In this document: positions 43,798-53,925 of the stretch, piece by piece
How the letters are laid out: the number at the start of each line of letters is the position of its first letter
Numbering within the stretch: the stretch's first letter is position 1
Assembly (NCBI RefSeq): GCF_029407905.1
Contig: NC_073627.1
Location: forward strand, 135,483,697 to 135,547,696
Source: Bubalus kerabau
Taxonomy: Eukaryota > Chordata > Mammalia > Artiodactyla > Bovidae
Direction of reading: 5' to 3'
Length of the DNA stretch: 64,000 nucleotides
Position numbers and translations under genes: made by a program
Notes under the pieces: model-generated
What the model was told of the DNA's origin: nothing
Seen by the model: the letters and a program-made list of their open reading frames with translations, nothing else
Databases searched by the model: none

Positions 43798-43999
43798 GTG
43801 GCTCAGACAGTAAAGCGTCTGCCTGCAATGAGGGAGACCCGGGTACGATTCCTGGGCCGGGAAGATCCCTGGAGAAGGAAATGGCAATCCACTCCAGCAC
43901 TCTTGCCTGCAAAATCCCATGGATGGAGGAGTCTGATAGGCTACAGTCCATGGGATCGCAAAGAGTTGGACACCACTGAGCGACTTCACTTTCACTTTC
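43798..43999 (+). mobile_element. Bov-tA SINE with TSD
   Basis: Sense Bov-tA with a CACTTTCACTTTC tail. ACCAA(C/T)GCCATG is duplicated at 43786-43797 and 44000-44011. Confidence 0.94.
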
Positions 44000-44094
44000 A
44001 CCAATGCCATGCTTGGTCCAGCTTTCTGACCTGTACCATTGTGGGGCTCAAGGTTACCCCTCAAATTGTTTAAATTTATGTTTCTCTGTTTCCT

Positions 44095-44291
44095 AGTAAA
44101 TCGTCTGCCTGCAACGCGGGAGACCCGGGTTCGATTCCTGGATCAGGAAGATCCCCCTGGAGAAGGAAATGGCAATCCACTCCAGCACTCTTGCCTGGAA
44201 AATCCCATGGACGGAGGAGCCTGATAGGCTACAGTCCATGGGGTCGCAAAGAGTCGGACACACCTGAGCGACTTCAATTTCACTTTCACTT
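44095..44291 (+). mobile_element. Bov-tA SINE, CACTTTC-tailed subtype
   Basis: Closely similar to the copy at 43798. The tRNA-like head begins at 'agtaaatcgtctgcctgc', and it ends in a CACTTTCACTTT tail. Confidence 0.93.
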
Positions 44292-44462
44292 TAGATACTT
44301 GTGAATCATCTGGCCTCTTTTCAGAGAGGAAGCAGGGTTAGAGACAGGATCCAACATGAGCCAGGGAGTCAGAGAATCTTTGGGACCTCCTGTGGTTGAG
44401 GTTGATTTCATGCTTTTGAAAAAAAAGAAAAAGAGGAAAAAAAGATGAAGAAAGAAGGGGGA

Positions 44463-44810
44463 GGACTTCCCTGTTGGTGCAGTGGATAAGAATCTGCCTG
44501 CAAACGCAGGGGACACAGGTTTGATCCCTGGTCCGGGAAGATTCCACATGCTGCAGAGCAGTCAAGCCCGTGGGCCACAATTGCTGAGCCCGGGAGCCAC
44601 AACTACTGGGCCCATGTGTGGGAACTACTGGAGCCTGCGCGCCTAGAACCTGTGCTCAGCAACAAGAGGACCCACTGCAATGAGACTCTCACATTGCAAC
44701 TAGAGAGTAGTCCCCGCTCTCCAAAACTAGAGAAAAGCCCAAGAGCAGCAACGAAGACCCAGTACAGCCAAAAATAAAGAGAAATTTAAAAATAAAATTT
44801 TTAAAAATTA
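44463..44810 (+). mobile_element. CHR-type SINE, full length
   Basis: 'ggacttccctgttggtgcagtgg' head through 'cagcaacgaagacccagtac' to an A/T-rich tail. Confidence 0.93.
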
Positions 44811-45187
44811 AAATAATTTTTAAAGGGAAGAAGAAGCAAGAGGGGAAGGTGGCTGAAGAGGAAGCAGAGAAAGAGCGCATTGTTTTCTGTGCAGGTGAAT
44901 TGTGTCTGTGTTTCAACCAAGGACCCTCTTGCCCCTGCCAATCGCCCACGGCCCAGTGGCACTTGCCATCCCCCAGAGGGCTTGTTAAAGTGCAGCTTTC
45001 TGGCCTCATTGCCAGTTTCTGAGTCAGGGGGTCTGGCGTGGGCTGAGGATTTGCGTCTCTAGTGAGTTCCCAGGGGATGCTGCTGCCGCAGGTCTGGCCC
45101 CAACTCTGAGAACCAGAACACTAGAGGAGCTCGCCACCCCAGCCAGTGTGGCGTGGTCACCTTGGACAGAGCGCCACCTGCAAAAAC
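44811..45187. other. Unique sequence, nothing recognised
   Basis: No repeat or exon signature. Confidence 0.35.
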
Positions 45188-45382
45188 ACCAACCAGGTCC
45201 GACTCTTCAAGACCCCATGGACTGTACCCACCAGGCTCCTCTGTCCATGGGATTTCCCAGGCCAGAATACTCGAGTGGGTTGCCACTTCCTTCTCCAGGG
45301 GATCTTCCCAACGCAGAGATTGAACCCACATCTCCTACATGGGCAGGCAGATTCTTTCCCACTGAGCCACGTGGGGAGCCCC
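45188..45382 (-). mobile_element. Bov-tA SINE, antisense, short 3' end
   Basis: Reversed Bov-tA lacking the usual 'gctcagtc' end. It ends in 'ttcccactgagccacgtggggagcccc'. Confidence 0.9.
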
Positions 45383-45649
45383 AACCAAGCCTTTGAAAGA
45401 ACCTAAAAATCCAGCAGGCCACCCGGAGTGGCCCCACCTCCTGCACGTACTAATGGCAGCTCTCATCTCCAGGGCCCAGACTGGGAGCAAGTGAGTGAGG
45501 CCCAGAGGAGTAACAGCCAAGGAGGCACTCACTCTCAAGGCCAAAATCTGCTGGGCGACAGCAGAGGGAACTGCAGGTGGGGTCACACCAGCTCCGGCCA
45601 GTCCAGGCCCAGCCCACTCACTGTTCCCCTTCCGCTGATATTATAGTAA

Positions 45650-45775
45650 TAACACACTGGATTCTGTCACATTATTCATTTTCATAGGAGCTCATTTGAT
45701 TCTTGAGACAACTTCCATCCCCATTTGACAGATGGGAACACAGAGGCCGGAAGGGTCCCTGTGGCAAGTCAGAGA
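45650..45775 (-). repeat. MIR-like fragment, antisense
   Basis: 'cattttcataggagctcatttgattc..ccatccccatttgacagatggg' is antisense MIR-like. Confidence 0.5.
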
Positions 45776-46042
45776 AGAAATTCCTTCTCTTCCCCTCTCA
45801 GCCAGGCCAACCCTTTGCAGCACTGCTGCTGCCCCGCACGTTCCAGGTCTAACGGAAGTGACACCAAGCCCCCAGGAAGCGCAGCCACCACCGCACTGCT
45901 GGCAAGAGCCTCAAAGGGGCCACATGACCCCCGTCTCCCTCAGCTGCTCACCATCTACCATGTCGCCCACCTCCAGCATCTTATCTGCGTCTTCCCTGAA
46001 GCTCTTTGAAGGTGGTTGTTGGATGTGGGGCTGCACCCCTGT

Positions 46043-46240
46043 GCTGTGCGGTACTGAGTCGCTCAGTGGTATCCAACTCTTTGCAACCCCATGGACTAGC
46101 CCGCCAGGCTCCTCTGTCCATGGGGATTCTCCAGGCAAGAATACTGGAGTGGGCTGCCATGCCCTTCTCCAGGGCATTTTCCCAACCCAGGGATCGAACC
46201 CAGGTCTCCCACATTGCCACCTAATTCTTTACCATCTGAA
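46043..46240 (-). mobile_element. Bov-tA SINE, antisense
   Basis: Reversed Bov-tA ('gagtcgctcagtggtatccaac ... ctaattctttaccatctg'). Confidence 0.92.
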
Positions 46241-46244
46241 GTCA

Positions 46245-46860
46245 GGCACTTCCCCAACCTCAAAGCCTAAGAAAAAGCCTGCGGTCAGCAACAGAGACAT
46301 CAATGGTTTAATGGGCAGGGGAGCTTACACGTCCAGAGCAAGGTCCTGAAGCAACATGCCACGTGTGTGGCAAATAATGGGCAGGACGTGGCAGCAGAGA
46401 AAGAGGGAGATTACTAGTTATAGGGGAATCGGCTCAGTGGTTGCCAGGGAAACCAGCAGAGGGGAACACCCATCACCACCCCTTTGATAAACTATCAGAG
46501 TGGAGATAGTTCTGATTTAAAGATTAAAACATTCACTAGCAGGGGCCCAGGGCAAGACTTTCCTAGTGGCTCAGACGGTAAAGCATCTGTCTACAATGCG
46601 GGAGACCTGGGTTCGATCCCTGGGTTGGGAAGATCCCCTGGAGAAGGAAATGGCAACCCACTCCAGTACTATTGCCTGGAAAATCCCATGGACAGAGGAG
46701 CCTGGTAGGCTACAGTCCATGGGGTCGCAAGGAGTCGGACATGACTGAGCAACTTCACTTTCACTTTCACTTTCTACTGATTAAAAGGGAGAGTCAGTCA
46801 GGTGAGTAGGATGTAGGTGACACAGGTCTTGGTCAAGCAGGGGAGCAACAGAAAAGTCAT
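46245..46860. repeat. Possible decayed LTR sequence interrupted by a SINE
   Basis: 'gcaacagagacatcaatggtttaatggg' and the following sequence read like an old LTR. The family is not recognised with confidence. Confidence 0.25.
46556..46773 (+). mobile_element. Bov-tA SINE, CACTTTC-tailed
   Basis: Well preserved sense Bov-tA ending in CACTTTCACTTTCACTTT. The A and B box-like motifs are intact in the head. Confidence 0.94.
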
Positions 46861-46884
46861 CTAGTGTGACCTGATCAGACATGG

Positions 46885-46985
46885 GGACTGTGTTCGAATT
46901 TCACAGTGGAGGACTCTGATGTTCAAAGATGTCAAGGGCCTTGTCTGAGACCACAGAGGTAGTTTGCAACTGCTCATACTCTAGA
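46885..46985 (-). repeat. Weak MIR-like fragment, antisense
   Basis: 'gaatttcacagtggaggactctgatg..caagggccttgtctgag' resembles antisense MIR. Confidence 0.3.
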
Positions 46986-47149
46986 CTGACCCACTCCCAT
47001 TAACCCAGCCGCAGCCCTCCCGCCCTCCTGGTGCCTGACCTCAGACCCCCTCCCTTCCTCCTCCTTAGCTGCAGGCCTCTCATAGCCCAGCCTGCCTCCT
47101 TCAGGAACCATTCCATACCCCCAGTACCTTCCTAGGAACTCCCAGAAGG

Positions 47150-47387
47150 CTCTATATTAATCAGAATCCTCCAGAGGAAAAGGAATTGGCTCATGCAGTT
47201 GTGGAGGCTGGCAAGTTCAAAATCCAAATGGCTGGTCAGCAGATGGGAGACTCATGAAAGTGTTAGTTGATACTACAGCTTGAATCTGAAGGCCATCTCC
47301 TGGCAGAATTCTCTCTTCCTCAGGAGACCTCAGTTTGTTTTCTCATGTGACCTTCAGCTGATTAGATGTGGCCCATAACAGTACATG
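47150..47387. repeat. Ancient LTR-like repeat fragment
   Basis: 'attaatcagaatcctccagagg', 'ggaattggctcatgcagttgtggaggctgg' and 'accttcagctgattagatg' recall a common mammalian LTR-like repeat. Family not assigned. Confidence 0.45.
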
Positions 47388-47590
47388 GGCTTCCGTTATA
47401 GCTCAGCTGGTAAAAAAATCCACCTGCAATGCAGGAGACCCTGGTATGATTCCTGGGTTGGGAAGATCTGCTGGAGAAGGGATAGGCTACCCACTCCAGT
47501 ATTCTTGGGCTTCCCTGGTGACTCAGCTGGAAAAGAATCTGCCTGCAATGTGAGAGACCTGGGTTTGACCCCTGGTTGGGAAGATCCCTC
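47388..47590 (+). mobile_element. Bov-tA copies: one 3'-shortened, followed by a second tRNA-like head
   Basis: The first copy (47388-47505) stops after 'ctccagtattcttg'. A second 'ggcttccctggtgactcagctgg' head (47506-47590) starts immediately and ends at 'gggaagatccc', where the L1 target duplication begins. Confidence 0.85.
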
Positions 47591-47598
47591 CCAGTTCT

Positions 47599-48815
47599 TT
47601 TTTTTTTTTTTTTTTAATATTAAAGGTTTATTTTACTTTATTCTTAATTTAAATTTATTTATTTTAATTGGAGGCTAATTACTTTACAATATTGTATTGG
47701 TTCTGCCACACATCAACATGAATCCGCCACGGGCATACACATGTTCCCCATCCTGAACCCCCCTCCCACCTCCCTCCCCGCACCATCCCTCCGGGTCATC
47801 CCAGTGCACCAGCCCCAAGCATCTTGTATCCTGCATCGAACCTGGACTGGCGATTCAGTTCTTATATGATATTATACATGTTTCAGCGCCATTCCCCCAA
47901 ATCGTCCCACCCTCTCCCTCTCCCACAGAGTCCAAAAGACTGTTCCATACATCTGTGTCTCTTTTGCTGTCTCGCATACAGGGTTATCGTTACCTTCTTT
48001 CTAAATTCCATATGTATACGTTAGTATACTGTATTGGTGTTTTTCTTTCTGGCTTACTTCATAAGCTCCAGTTTCATCCACCTCATTAGAACTGATTCAA
48101 ATGTATTCTTTTTAATGGCTGAGTAATACTCCATTGTATATATGTACCACAGCTTTCTTATCCATTCATCTGCTGATGGACATCTAGGTTGCTTCCATGT
48201 CCTGGCTATTATAAACAGTGCTGTGATGAACATTGGGGTACACGTGTCTCTTTCAATTCTGGTTTCCTCGGTGTGTATGCCCAGCAGTGGGATTGCTGGG
48301 TCATAAGGCAGTTCTATATCCAGTTTTTCAAGGAATCTCCACACTGTTCTCCATAGTGGCTGTACTAGTTTGCATTCCCACCAACAGTGTAGGAGTGTTC
48401 CCTTTTCTCCACATCCTCTCCAGCATTTATTGCTTGTAGACTTTTGGATGGCAGCCATTCCGACTGGCATGAAATGGTACCTCATTGTGGTTTTGATTTG
48501 CATTTCTCTGATAACGAGTGATGTTGAGCATCTTTTCATGTGTTTGTTAGCCATCTGTATGTTTTCTTCGGAGAAATGTCTGTTTAGTTCTTTGGCCCAT
48601 TTTTTGATTGGGTCATTTATTTTTCTGGAATTGAGCTGCAGGAGTTGTTTGTTTATTTTTGAGATTAGTTCTTTGTCAGTTGCTTCATTTGCTATTATTT
48701 TCTCCCATTCTGAAGGCTGTCTTTTCACCTTGCTTATAGTTTCCTTTGTTGTGCAGAAGCTTTTAATTTTAATTAGATCCCATTTGTTTATTTTTCCTTT
48801 TATTTCCAATATTCT
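47599..48815 (-). mobile_element. Ruminant L1, antisense, 5' truncated, with poly-A and 14-bp TSD
   Basis: 1.2 kb of L1 with its poly-A shown as a T-run at 47597-47617. A perfect duplication TCCCTCCCAGTTCT lies at 47585-47598 and 48816-48829. The low decay of the ORF and exact TSD make it the freshest LINE in the window. Confidence 0.95.
48054..48815 (-). pseudogene. L1 ORF2 C-terminal fragment
   Basis: About 254 codons of the L1 ORF2 protein, downstream of the RT domain. The frame carries INKWDLIKIKSFCTTKETI near the start, the cysteine-containing region CWRGCGEKGTLLHCWWECK, and WYIYTMEYYSAIKKN near the end. The endonuclease and RT domains are missing by 5' truncation. Upstream codons (48816-48935) are flanking DNA. 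The stop at 48054 is premature: 'cttacttcataagctcc' lacks about 10 bases that the window's other L1 copy has ('cttacttcactctgtataataggctc', 56696-56721), which changes the frame. Confidence 0.92.
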
Positions 48816-48917
48816 TCCCTCCCAGTTCTGTTGCCCCAGCGCACAGTGCTGTTTAGTGACCACGTCCATGGCCTGCTTCCCCATCGGCAACTCCCCACTC
48901 CCTCCCCTCACTCTCCA

Positions 48918-49135
48918 TAGTGCGTGCTTAATCACTCAGTCAGGTCTGACTCTTTGTAACCCTTTGGACTGTAGCCTGCCAGGATCCTCTGTCCATGGGA
49001 TTCTCCAGGTAAGAACACTGGAGTGGGTTGTCATTTACTCCTCCAGGGGATCCTCTCGACCTAGAGATCAAAGCCACATTTCCTGTGTTTCCTGCATTGC
49101 AGGCCGATTCTTCACCAACTGAGCCCTCAGGGAAG
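48918..49135 (-). mobile_element. Bov-tA SINE, antisense
   Basis: Reversed Bov-tA ('taatcactcagtcaggtctg ... gattcttcaccaactgagccctcagggaagc'). Confidence 0.92.
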
Positions 49136-49989
49136 CAGAGCCTAATTCAGATAATCTGGCAATGACATTGAGCAGAGGGAGTCCAGCCCACCATGTGGCC
49201 CTGGACTGATCCTGACCACTTTCCACCAAAGCTCTTCTCCTCCCTCCAGCCATCTCTCACACCCCAGGGACTTCCCTTTGTCTCTGGATGTGGCAGCCCC
49301 TACCACAACTTCCCAGGCTTTCATGGGTAGGACTGAAGGAGGGGCTACAGGGCTGGCTTCCTGGGGAGGCTGCTGTGCTAGAAAGGACAGGACTACGCTG
49401 GGGGAGCCCAGGGTCCAGTCTACCCCTCAGGAGCAGGGCTGGGCCATACAACACAAGACCTGTCCTGACCCTCCTACCATCCTCCCTGCAACCTTCTACC
49501 TGGGTGACCTCACATAAAACACATGTCAAGCTCTGTTTCATAGCAAACGAGACGTTGCATAAAGATGACTGAGGATAGGGGCAAGGGAAGAGAGGGCTCA
49601 AGGTGAATGTGTGTGCTTTTGTGTGCACGTGTGCATGAGTGTGTATGTGAGTGTCTGTGGGTGTGCATACAAATACACCCTGGGTCTTTTATGTTCACAT
49701 GGGCAGTGAAGCCATCCCTCCTCCCATGCGAGCCCTGTCCCACTAAACACATGCACACCAGCCCCGTTCAGGCTCCGCATCTCCCTGGCTGAGCCTTGGA
49801 GGCTACTCTACAGAAGGAAAGTTGAGAGCCTGAGAGACAGCCTGCAGCCAGGATAGCAGAGGCAGGTTGGGGCTAAGATCCCCTCTGAGGCCAGGAGAGC
49901 AGAAGTGAGGCTCTTAGGGCCAAAGAGGAGAGCGCTGAACTCCTTATACCTGTCTAGTGGGGAATCACCAAGGACGGACCTGGATAATA
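49136..49989. other. Unique sequence with an imperfect GT-rich stretch
   Basis: 49605-49670 is an imperfect (TG)n-type tract. No gene or other repeat recognised. Confidence 0.4.
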
Positions 49990-50285
49990 GATGCAAATTT
50001 CCAGGGCAGGGACTGGGATCAAATTGCCAACATCCGTTGGATCACCGAAAAACCAAGAGTTCCAGAAAAACAACTACTTCTGCTTTATTGACTACACCAA
50101 AGCCTTTCATTGTGTAGATCACAACAAACTATGGAAAATTCCTAAATAGATGAGAATACCGGACCACCTTACCTGCCTCCTGAGAAATCGTATGCAGGTC
50201 AAGAAGCTACAGTTAGAACTGGACATGGAACAACAGACTGGTTTCAAATAGGGAAAGGAGTACATCAAGATTGAACATTGTCACG
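49990..50285 (+). mobile_element. BovB RT-domain fragment without the 3' end
   Basis: 'atttccagggcagggactggg..caacatccgttggatc' through 'ggaacaacagactggtttcaaatagg..gagtacatcaag' is BovB ORF2 upstream of the YADD box. It ends abruptly near 'tgtcac' at 50283 and no BovB 3' end follows. Confidence 0.85.
50040..50240 (+). pseudogene. BovB reverse-transcriptase fragment
   Basis: Encodes part of the RT fingers/palm region, including a box reading FIDYTKAFHCVDHNKLWKI (the D after FI and the YTKAF context are typical of RT motif A). A stop follows soon after at 'aaatagatg' (about 50144). The piece is too short and broken to be functional. The natural neighbours (endonuclease, YADD box, C-terminus) are absent. 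Confidence 0.8.
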
Positions 50286-50364
50286 AGATGCTTACATGCA
50301 AATAAGCAGGACAGGCCTCTATCTGCATTAAGCACAGTTACATTTTTTAACCCCTTGTTTGGCA

Positions 50365-50500
50365 GAATTAGCTCCCAAATGGAAGGGGGCCAAGGAGCAG
50401 CCCACTCCATTCTGCAGAGGAAAAAACTGAGACTCAGCCATGGAGAGTATCTGAGTGGGAACCAGGGAGGCGACCCAAACTCAGAGGAAGTCCCGAGCCC
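50365..50500 (-). repeat. Weak MIR-like fragment, antisense
   Basis: 'ctgcagaggaaaaaactgagactcagcc' matches the antisense MIR core. Confidence 0.4.
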
Positions 50501-50670
50501 CATTCCATAATCCTTCTCCTCCCAGCCCCCAGGAATCTGCTTGCAGCCTAAGCCCCAGGGTACAGATGCACGAGTGCAAACCACCCAGTCCCCACCTAGG
50601 GACCTAGCCTGAATCAGGTCACTATCACCTTCTGAGATGGCCCACACTCTGTATAGTGTGTTTAAGAAAA

Positions 50671-50878
50671 GGGCTTTCCTGGTGGCTCAGATAGTAGAGA
50701 ATCCGCCTGCCATGCAGGAGACCCAGGTTCGATCCCTGGGTTGGGAAGATCCCCTGGAGGAGGAAATGGCAACCCACTCCAGTATTCTTGCCTGGAGAAT
50801 CCCATGGACAAAAGAGCCTGGAGGGCTACAGTCCATGGGGTCACAAAGTCTGACACGACAGAGCAACTAACTCTTTCT
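50671..50878 (+). mobile_element. Bov-tA SINE
   Basis: Well preserved sense copy from 'ggctttcctggtggctcag' to 'cacgacagagcaactaac'. Confidence 0.94.
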
Positions 50879-51059
50879 GAAGGATAAAGGAACCAGGAAG
50901 AGGTTAGGGGAAGGACTAACATGTTCATGGATATGGAAGGGAAAGAAGACAGGCACAAGGAGGAGAAGGGCCCTAGGGCAGCATCTGCCTTGCATTCCTG
51001 GAGGGGAGCAGAGCAGAAGAGGAAAGAGAAGCAGTAGCCAGCCCACTCACTTGCAGGGC

Positions 51060-51250
51060 ATGGCCTCCAGGAATTTTGAACAAGAAGATCTGGGTCCTAA
51101 TTCCCCTTTTGCAATAGATGTGTGACCTTTGAAAGTCATTTAAGTTGCACCTTGGCTTCAATCCCTATAAAGTGGGAACTAGTGATTTCAGCTCTGCCCC
51201 TTTCACAGAGGAAGCAAGGATCAAATAAGATACTGGATGTGAATGCCGGG
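51060..51250 (+). repeat. MIR
   Basis: 'gatctgggtcctaattcccc ... gatgtgtgacctttgaaagtcatttaag ... tcaaataagatactggatgtgaa' is sense MIR over nearly its full length. Confidence 0.65.
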
Positions 51251-51439
51251 TGGATGGGTGCTGTTCATATCATTCCTGGCCAGGGAGTCGTCAGCCAGGG
51301 AGCTGGGGTCAGAAGGTAAGTGTCCCTCCCACCACTGAAAGGCAGCAGGTGTGCTGGGACATGCTAGAATTCATCCATAACGCTTTCCACCTCTTGAGTT
51401 CCTGTACCCAGTGACTTGGAGTGGGGTCAACCCTGAGCA

Positions 51440-51600
51440 GCTTGGCTTCTGGTCTGGGCTCCAGCACCAGTCACCTGGGGAGGCTGTGGGCAAGTCACTC
51501 CCTTCACTGGGCCTTAGCTTCACCGTGAGCAGAATGAGGACTTTGAACTGAATGTCCTCTGAGGCACAGCAGGGAAGCCTGCTTCTAATCCGGAACAGAG
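51440..51600 (+). repeat. MIR
   Basis: 'ggcttctggtctgggctccag', then 'gggcaagtcactcccttcactgggcc' and 'ggactttgaactgaatgtcctctg' are sense MIR. Confidence 0.65.
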
Positions 51601-51974
51601 AATCCTGCTAAACCCTGGGGCGGAGGGGGGCTGCGGCGAACTCAATTGGAGTTTGATTTTAGCTTTCGCTTCTTTAGCAAGAAATTCTCTGCTGCACATG
51701 GAGCGAGGGAAAGCATGTTCACTTCCAGTTCAGAGGGGTGGGTGGACTTTCTGTTCTAAGAACAGGGTCTTTCCTGGCCTGGAGAGCCATCAACAGGTCT
51801 CTTCTGGTGACTTAAGTACAGGGTCCTTTCTGTCTGGCTCTCAAATCCTATCATGGAAGGAAACCTGGAGGATGCAGAATGAGTCTAAAAAAGCAGCTAG
51901 CAGGACAGTGAGGAGGAAATGGCAGAAAGGGCCTTGGTCATGGGTTTAGACCGTGGGTCCTGTGGGCTGGAAAA

Positions 51975-52490
51975 AAAAAAAAAAAAGCACAGCCTAAAAG
52001 CTGAGAATTTTGTTTTATTTGGTAGACTTGCTGAGGAGGTAAGCCTGGGAAGCAGCCTCTCAGATAGCTCTGAGGGACTTCTCTGAAGAGGGAAGGGAGG
52101 AGCCAGGGTATACAGGACTTTTTGAAAAAAAAAAAAACAGGTAGTAGGAACATTAAAAGATTACTGTTAATTAAAGAAAAATCAGATATCTCAAGTTAAT
52201 GAATTTAGCTCTTTTCTATGTATGAAAAAAGTGAAAGTCATTCTGTCATGTCCAACTCTTTTCGACCCTAGGGACTGTAGCTCACCAGGCTCCTCTGTCC
52301 TTGGGATTCTCCAGGCAAGAAAACTGGAGTGGGTTGCCATTCCCTGCTCCAAGGGATCTTCCCAACCCAGGGATTGAACCCGGGTCTTCTGCATTGCTGG
52401 CAGATTTTTTACCATCTGAGCCATCAGGGAAGCCCTTTCTATGTATGAAGAGATGCCAAGAGTCTGCGCTCAATGAAATCATGCCTTTGA
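51975..52490. repeat. Artiodactyl LTR-like repeat, split by a SINE
   Basis: 'aaaagctgagaattttgttttatttgg ... agggacttctctgaagagg ... gttaatgaatttagctcttttctatgtatg ... agagtctgcgctcaatgaaatcatgcctttgat' reads as one element common in artiodactyl genomes. Name not assigned. Confidence 0.5.
52227..52435 (-). mobile_element. Bov-tA SINE, antisense, with 14-bp TSD
   Basis: Flanked by perfect TTTCTATGTATGAA at 52213-52226 and 52436-52449, inside the LTR-like repeat. Confidence 0.95.
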
Positions 52491-52512
52491 TTGATTGATT
52501 GATTGATTGATT
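52488..52512 (+). repeat. (GATT)n microsatellite
   Basis: Six uninterrupted TTGA/GATT units at the junction between the LTR-like repeat and the next SINE. Confidence 0.9.
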
Positions 52513-52750
52513 TTATTTATTTTTGGCTACCATGGGTCTTTTTTTTTTTTTTTTTTTTACTATTTATTTATTTGGCTGCATCAGGTCTTAGGGTCTTTAG
52601 TTTGGACACATGGGATCCAGTTCTCTGACCAGGCATCAAACCCCCGGCACTGGCAGTGTCGTCTTAGACACTGGACCAGCAGGGAGGTCCCTGCAATGGG
52701 TCTTCGTTGCTGCATGTCGGGGGTTTTTCTCTAGTTGTGGTGAGCAGGGG
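52513..52750 (-). mobile_element. CHR-type SINE, antisense, split by a second CHR SINE
   Basis: Outer copy pieces 52513-52540 (ttatttatttttggctacc) and 52705-52750 (ttgctgcatgtcgggg) flank an inner copy. Confidence 0.8.
52541..52695 (-). mobile_element. Inner CHR-type SINE, antisense, with TSD
   Basis: Long T-run, then 'ggctgcatcaggtcttagg ... ctggaccagcagggaggtcc'. ATGGGTCTT is duplicated at 52532-52540 and 52696-52704, which is outer-SINE sequence. Confidence 0.85.
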
Positions 52751-52840
52751 GCACAGTCAATCCCTGGTTGGGGAACCAAGATCCTGAATACCATGCAGCC
52801 AAAAAAATAATAAGTAAAATAAAAAAAATAAAAAAAGAAT
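52751..52840 (+). mobile_element. CHR-type SINE fragment, sense
   Basis: 'aatccctggttggggaaccaag ... ccatgcagcc' with an A-rich tail. Opposite orientation to the preceding pair. Confidence 0.7.
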
Positions 52841-52947
52841 CAAAGTACCACAAACTGGAACAAAAGGGGATGCCTCTGCATACAAGTGACTAAGATCCAC
52901 ACTGGCCCCTGGCCTCAAGCAGAGAGGCTCCACCATCACTTTCAGAA

Positions 52948-53168
52948 GCATTTTTCCACCTTGGCACCATCAGCATTTTGGACATTTGGTGTAGGATAAG
53001 TCTCTGTTGCAGCAGCTGCCTCACGCATTGCAGGGTTTTAGCAGCATCCCTGGCCTCTCCACCCACTAGAAGCCAATAAGAAGTCTCTAGCTGTGATACC
53101 AAAAATATCTCCAGACATTGCTAAATCTCCCCTAGGAGGCAACATCTCACCCGGTTAAGAACCACTGC
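52948..53168 (-). mobile_element. MER5A-type nonautonomous hAT element
   Basis: Long recognisable run: 'ttagcagcatccctggcctc', 'atatctccagacattgctaaatc', ending 'cggttaagaaccactg'. Old and noncoding. Confidence 0.85.
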
Positions 53169-53296
53169 CTAAAAGGTTTAGAGAAGACAGTGTCCAGAAA
53201 AGATACAGGCTATACTTCTGACCATGAGAAAGGCCAGGTTTTCTCTCCCATCACCTCCCCAGCCCTACCTTAGCTAAGAGCAACTAATACAATGAA

Positions 53297-53478
53297 AGTT
53301 TTTTTTCTTTTGGCTGTGTTGGGTCTTTGTTGGGACGCACGCAGACTTCTCTACTTTCAGGGCACAGGCTTAGTTTCCCCGTGGCATGTGGGATCTTAGT
53401 TCCTCGACCAGGGGCCAAATCTGAATCCCTTGCATTGCACGATGAATTCTTAACCACTGGACAACCAGGGAAGTTCCT
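53297..53478 (-). mobile_element. CHR-type SINE, antisense
   Basis: 'ttttcttttggctgtgttgggtc ... gaattcttaaccactggacaaccagggaag'. Confidence 0.9.
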
Positions 53479-53494
53479 ATAATGAATTTCAGAA

Positions 53495-53681
53495 GATAAA
53501 GAATCCGCCTGCAATGCAGGAGACCCAGGTTCAATCCCTGGGTCGGGAGGATCCCCTGGAGAAGGAAATGACTATCCATTCCAGTATTCTTGCTTAGAGA
53601 ATCCCATGGACAGAGGAGCTTGGTGGCCTATAGACCAAGGGGTCACAAAGAGTCGGACATGATTGAGCAACTAACACTTTG
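53495..53681 (+). mobile_element. Bov-tA SINE, head shortened
   Basis: Begins at 'taaagaatccgcctgcaatgcagg', without the first ~20 bases, and ends 'gattgagcaactaacac'. Confidence 0.92.
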
Positions 53682-53708
53682 GATGGATTAACCCCCAAAT
53701 GATTCTTG

Positions 53709-53925
53709 GGGCTTCATGGGTAGCCCTAGTAGTAAAGAACCCACCTGCCAATGCAGGAGACATAAGAGATGCAGGTTCAATCCCTGGGTCAGGAAGATCC
53801 CCTAGAGGAGGGCACAGCAACCCACTCCAGTATTCTATTCTGGAGAATCCCCATGGACAGAGGAGCCGGGCGGGCTGCAGTCCATGGGGTCGCAACGAGT
53901 AGGACACAAGTATGCAACTTAGGAG
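53709..53925 (+). mobile_element. Bov-tA SINE
   Basis: Sense copy from 'ggggcttcatgggtagccc' to 'aggacacaagtatgcaac'. Confidence 0.92.

Larger units (their letters stand above)
42070..44090 (-). repeat. Ancient L1M-like 3' region, antisense, heavily interrupted
   Basis: Fragments at 42070-42660, 43690-43797 and 44012-44090 follow old antisense L1 text in order ('gtaaattatggaacattg', 'cataaatggtgctgtgttatg', 'ccagtctacactcctaccagc'). SINEs fill the gaps. Confidence 0.45.

Noticed and set aside
45732..46349. 205-codon plus-strand open frame
   Set aside because: Crosses MIR-like and Bov-tA sequence; the peptide contains the usual SINE-derived phrase.
47599..48815. Possibly active L1
   Set aside because: The copy lacks the 5' UTR, ORF1, endonuclease and RT domains, so it cannot move by itself.
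48370..49122. 250-codon plus-strand open frame
   Set aside because: It is the antisense shadow of the L1 ORF2 fragment plus an antisense Bov-tA; no independent support.
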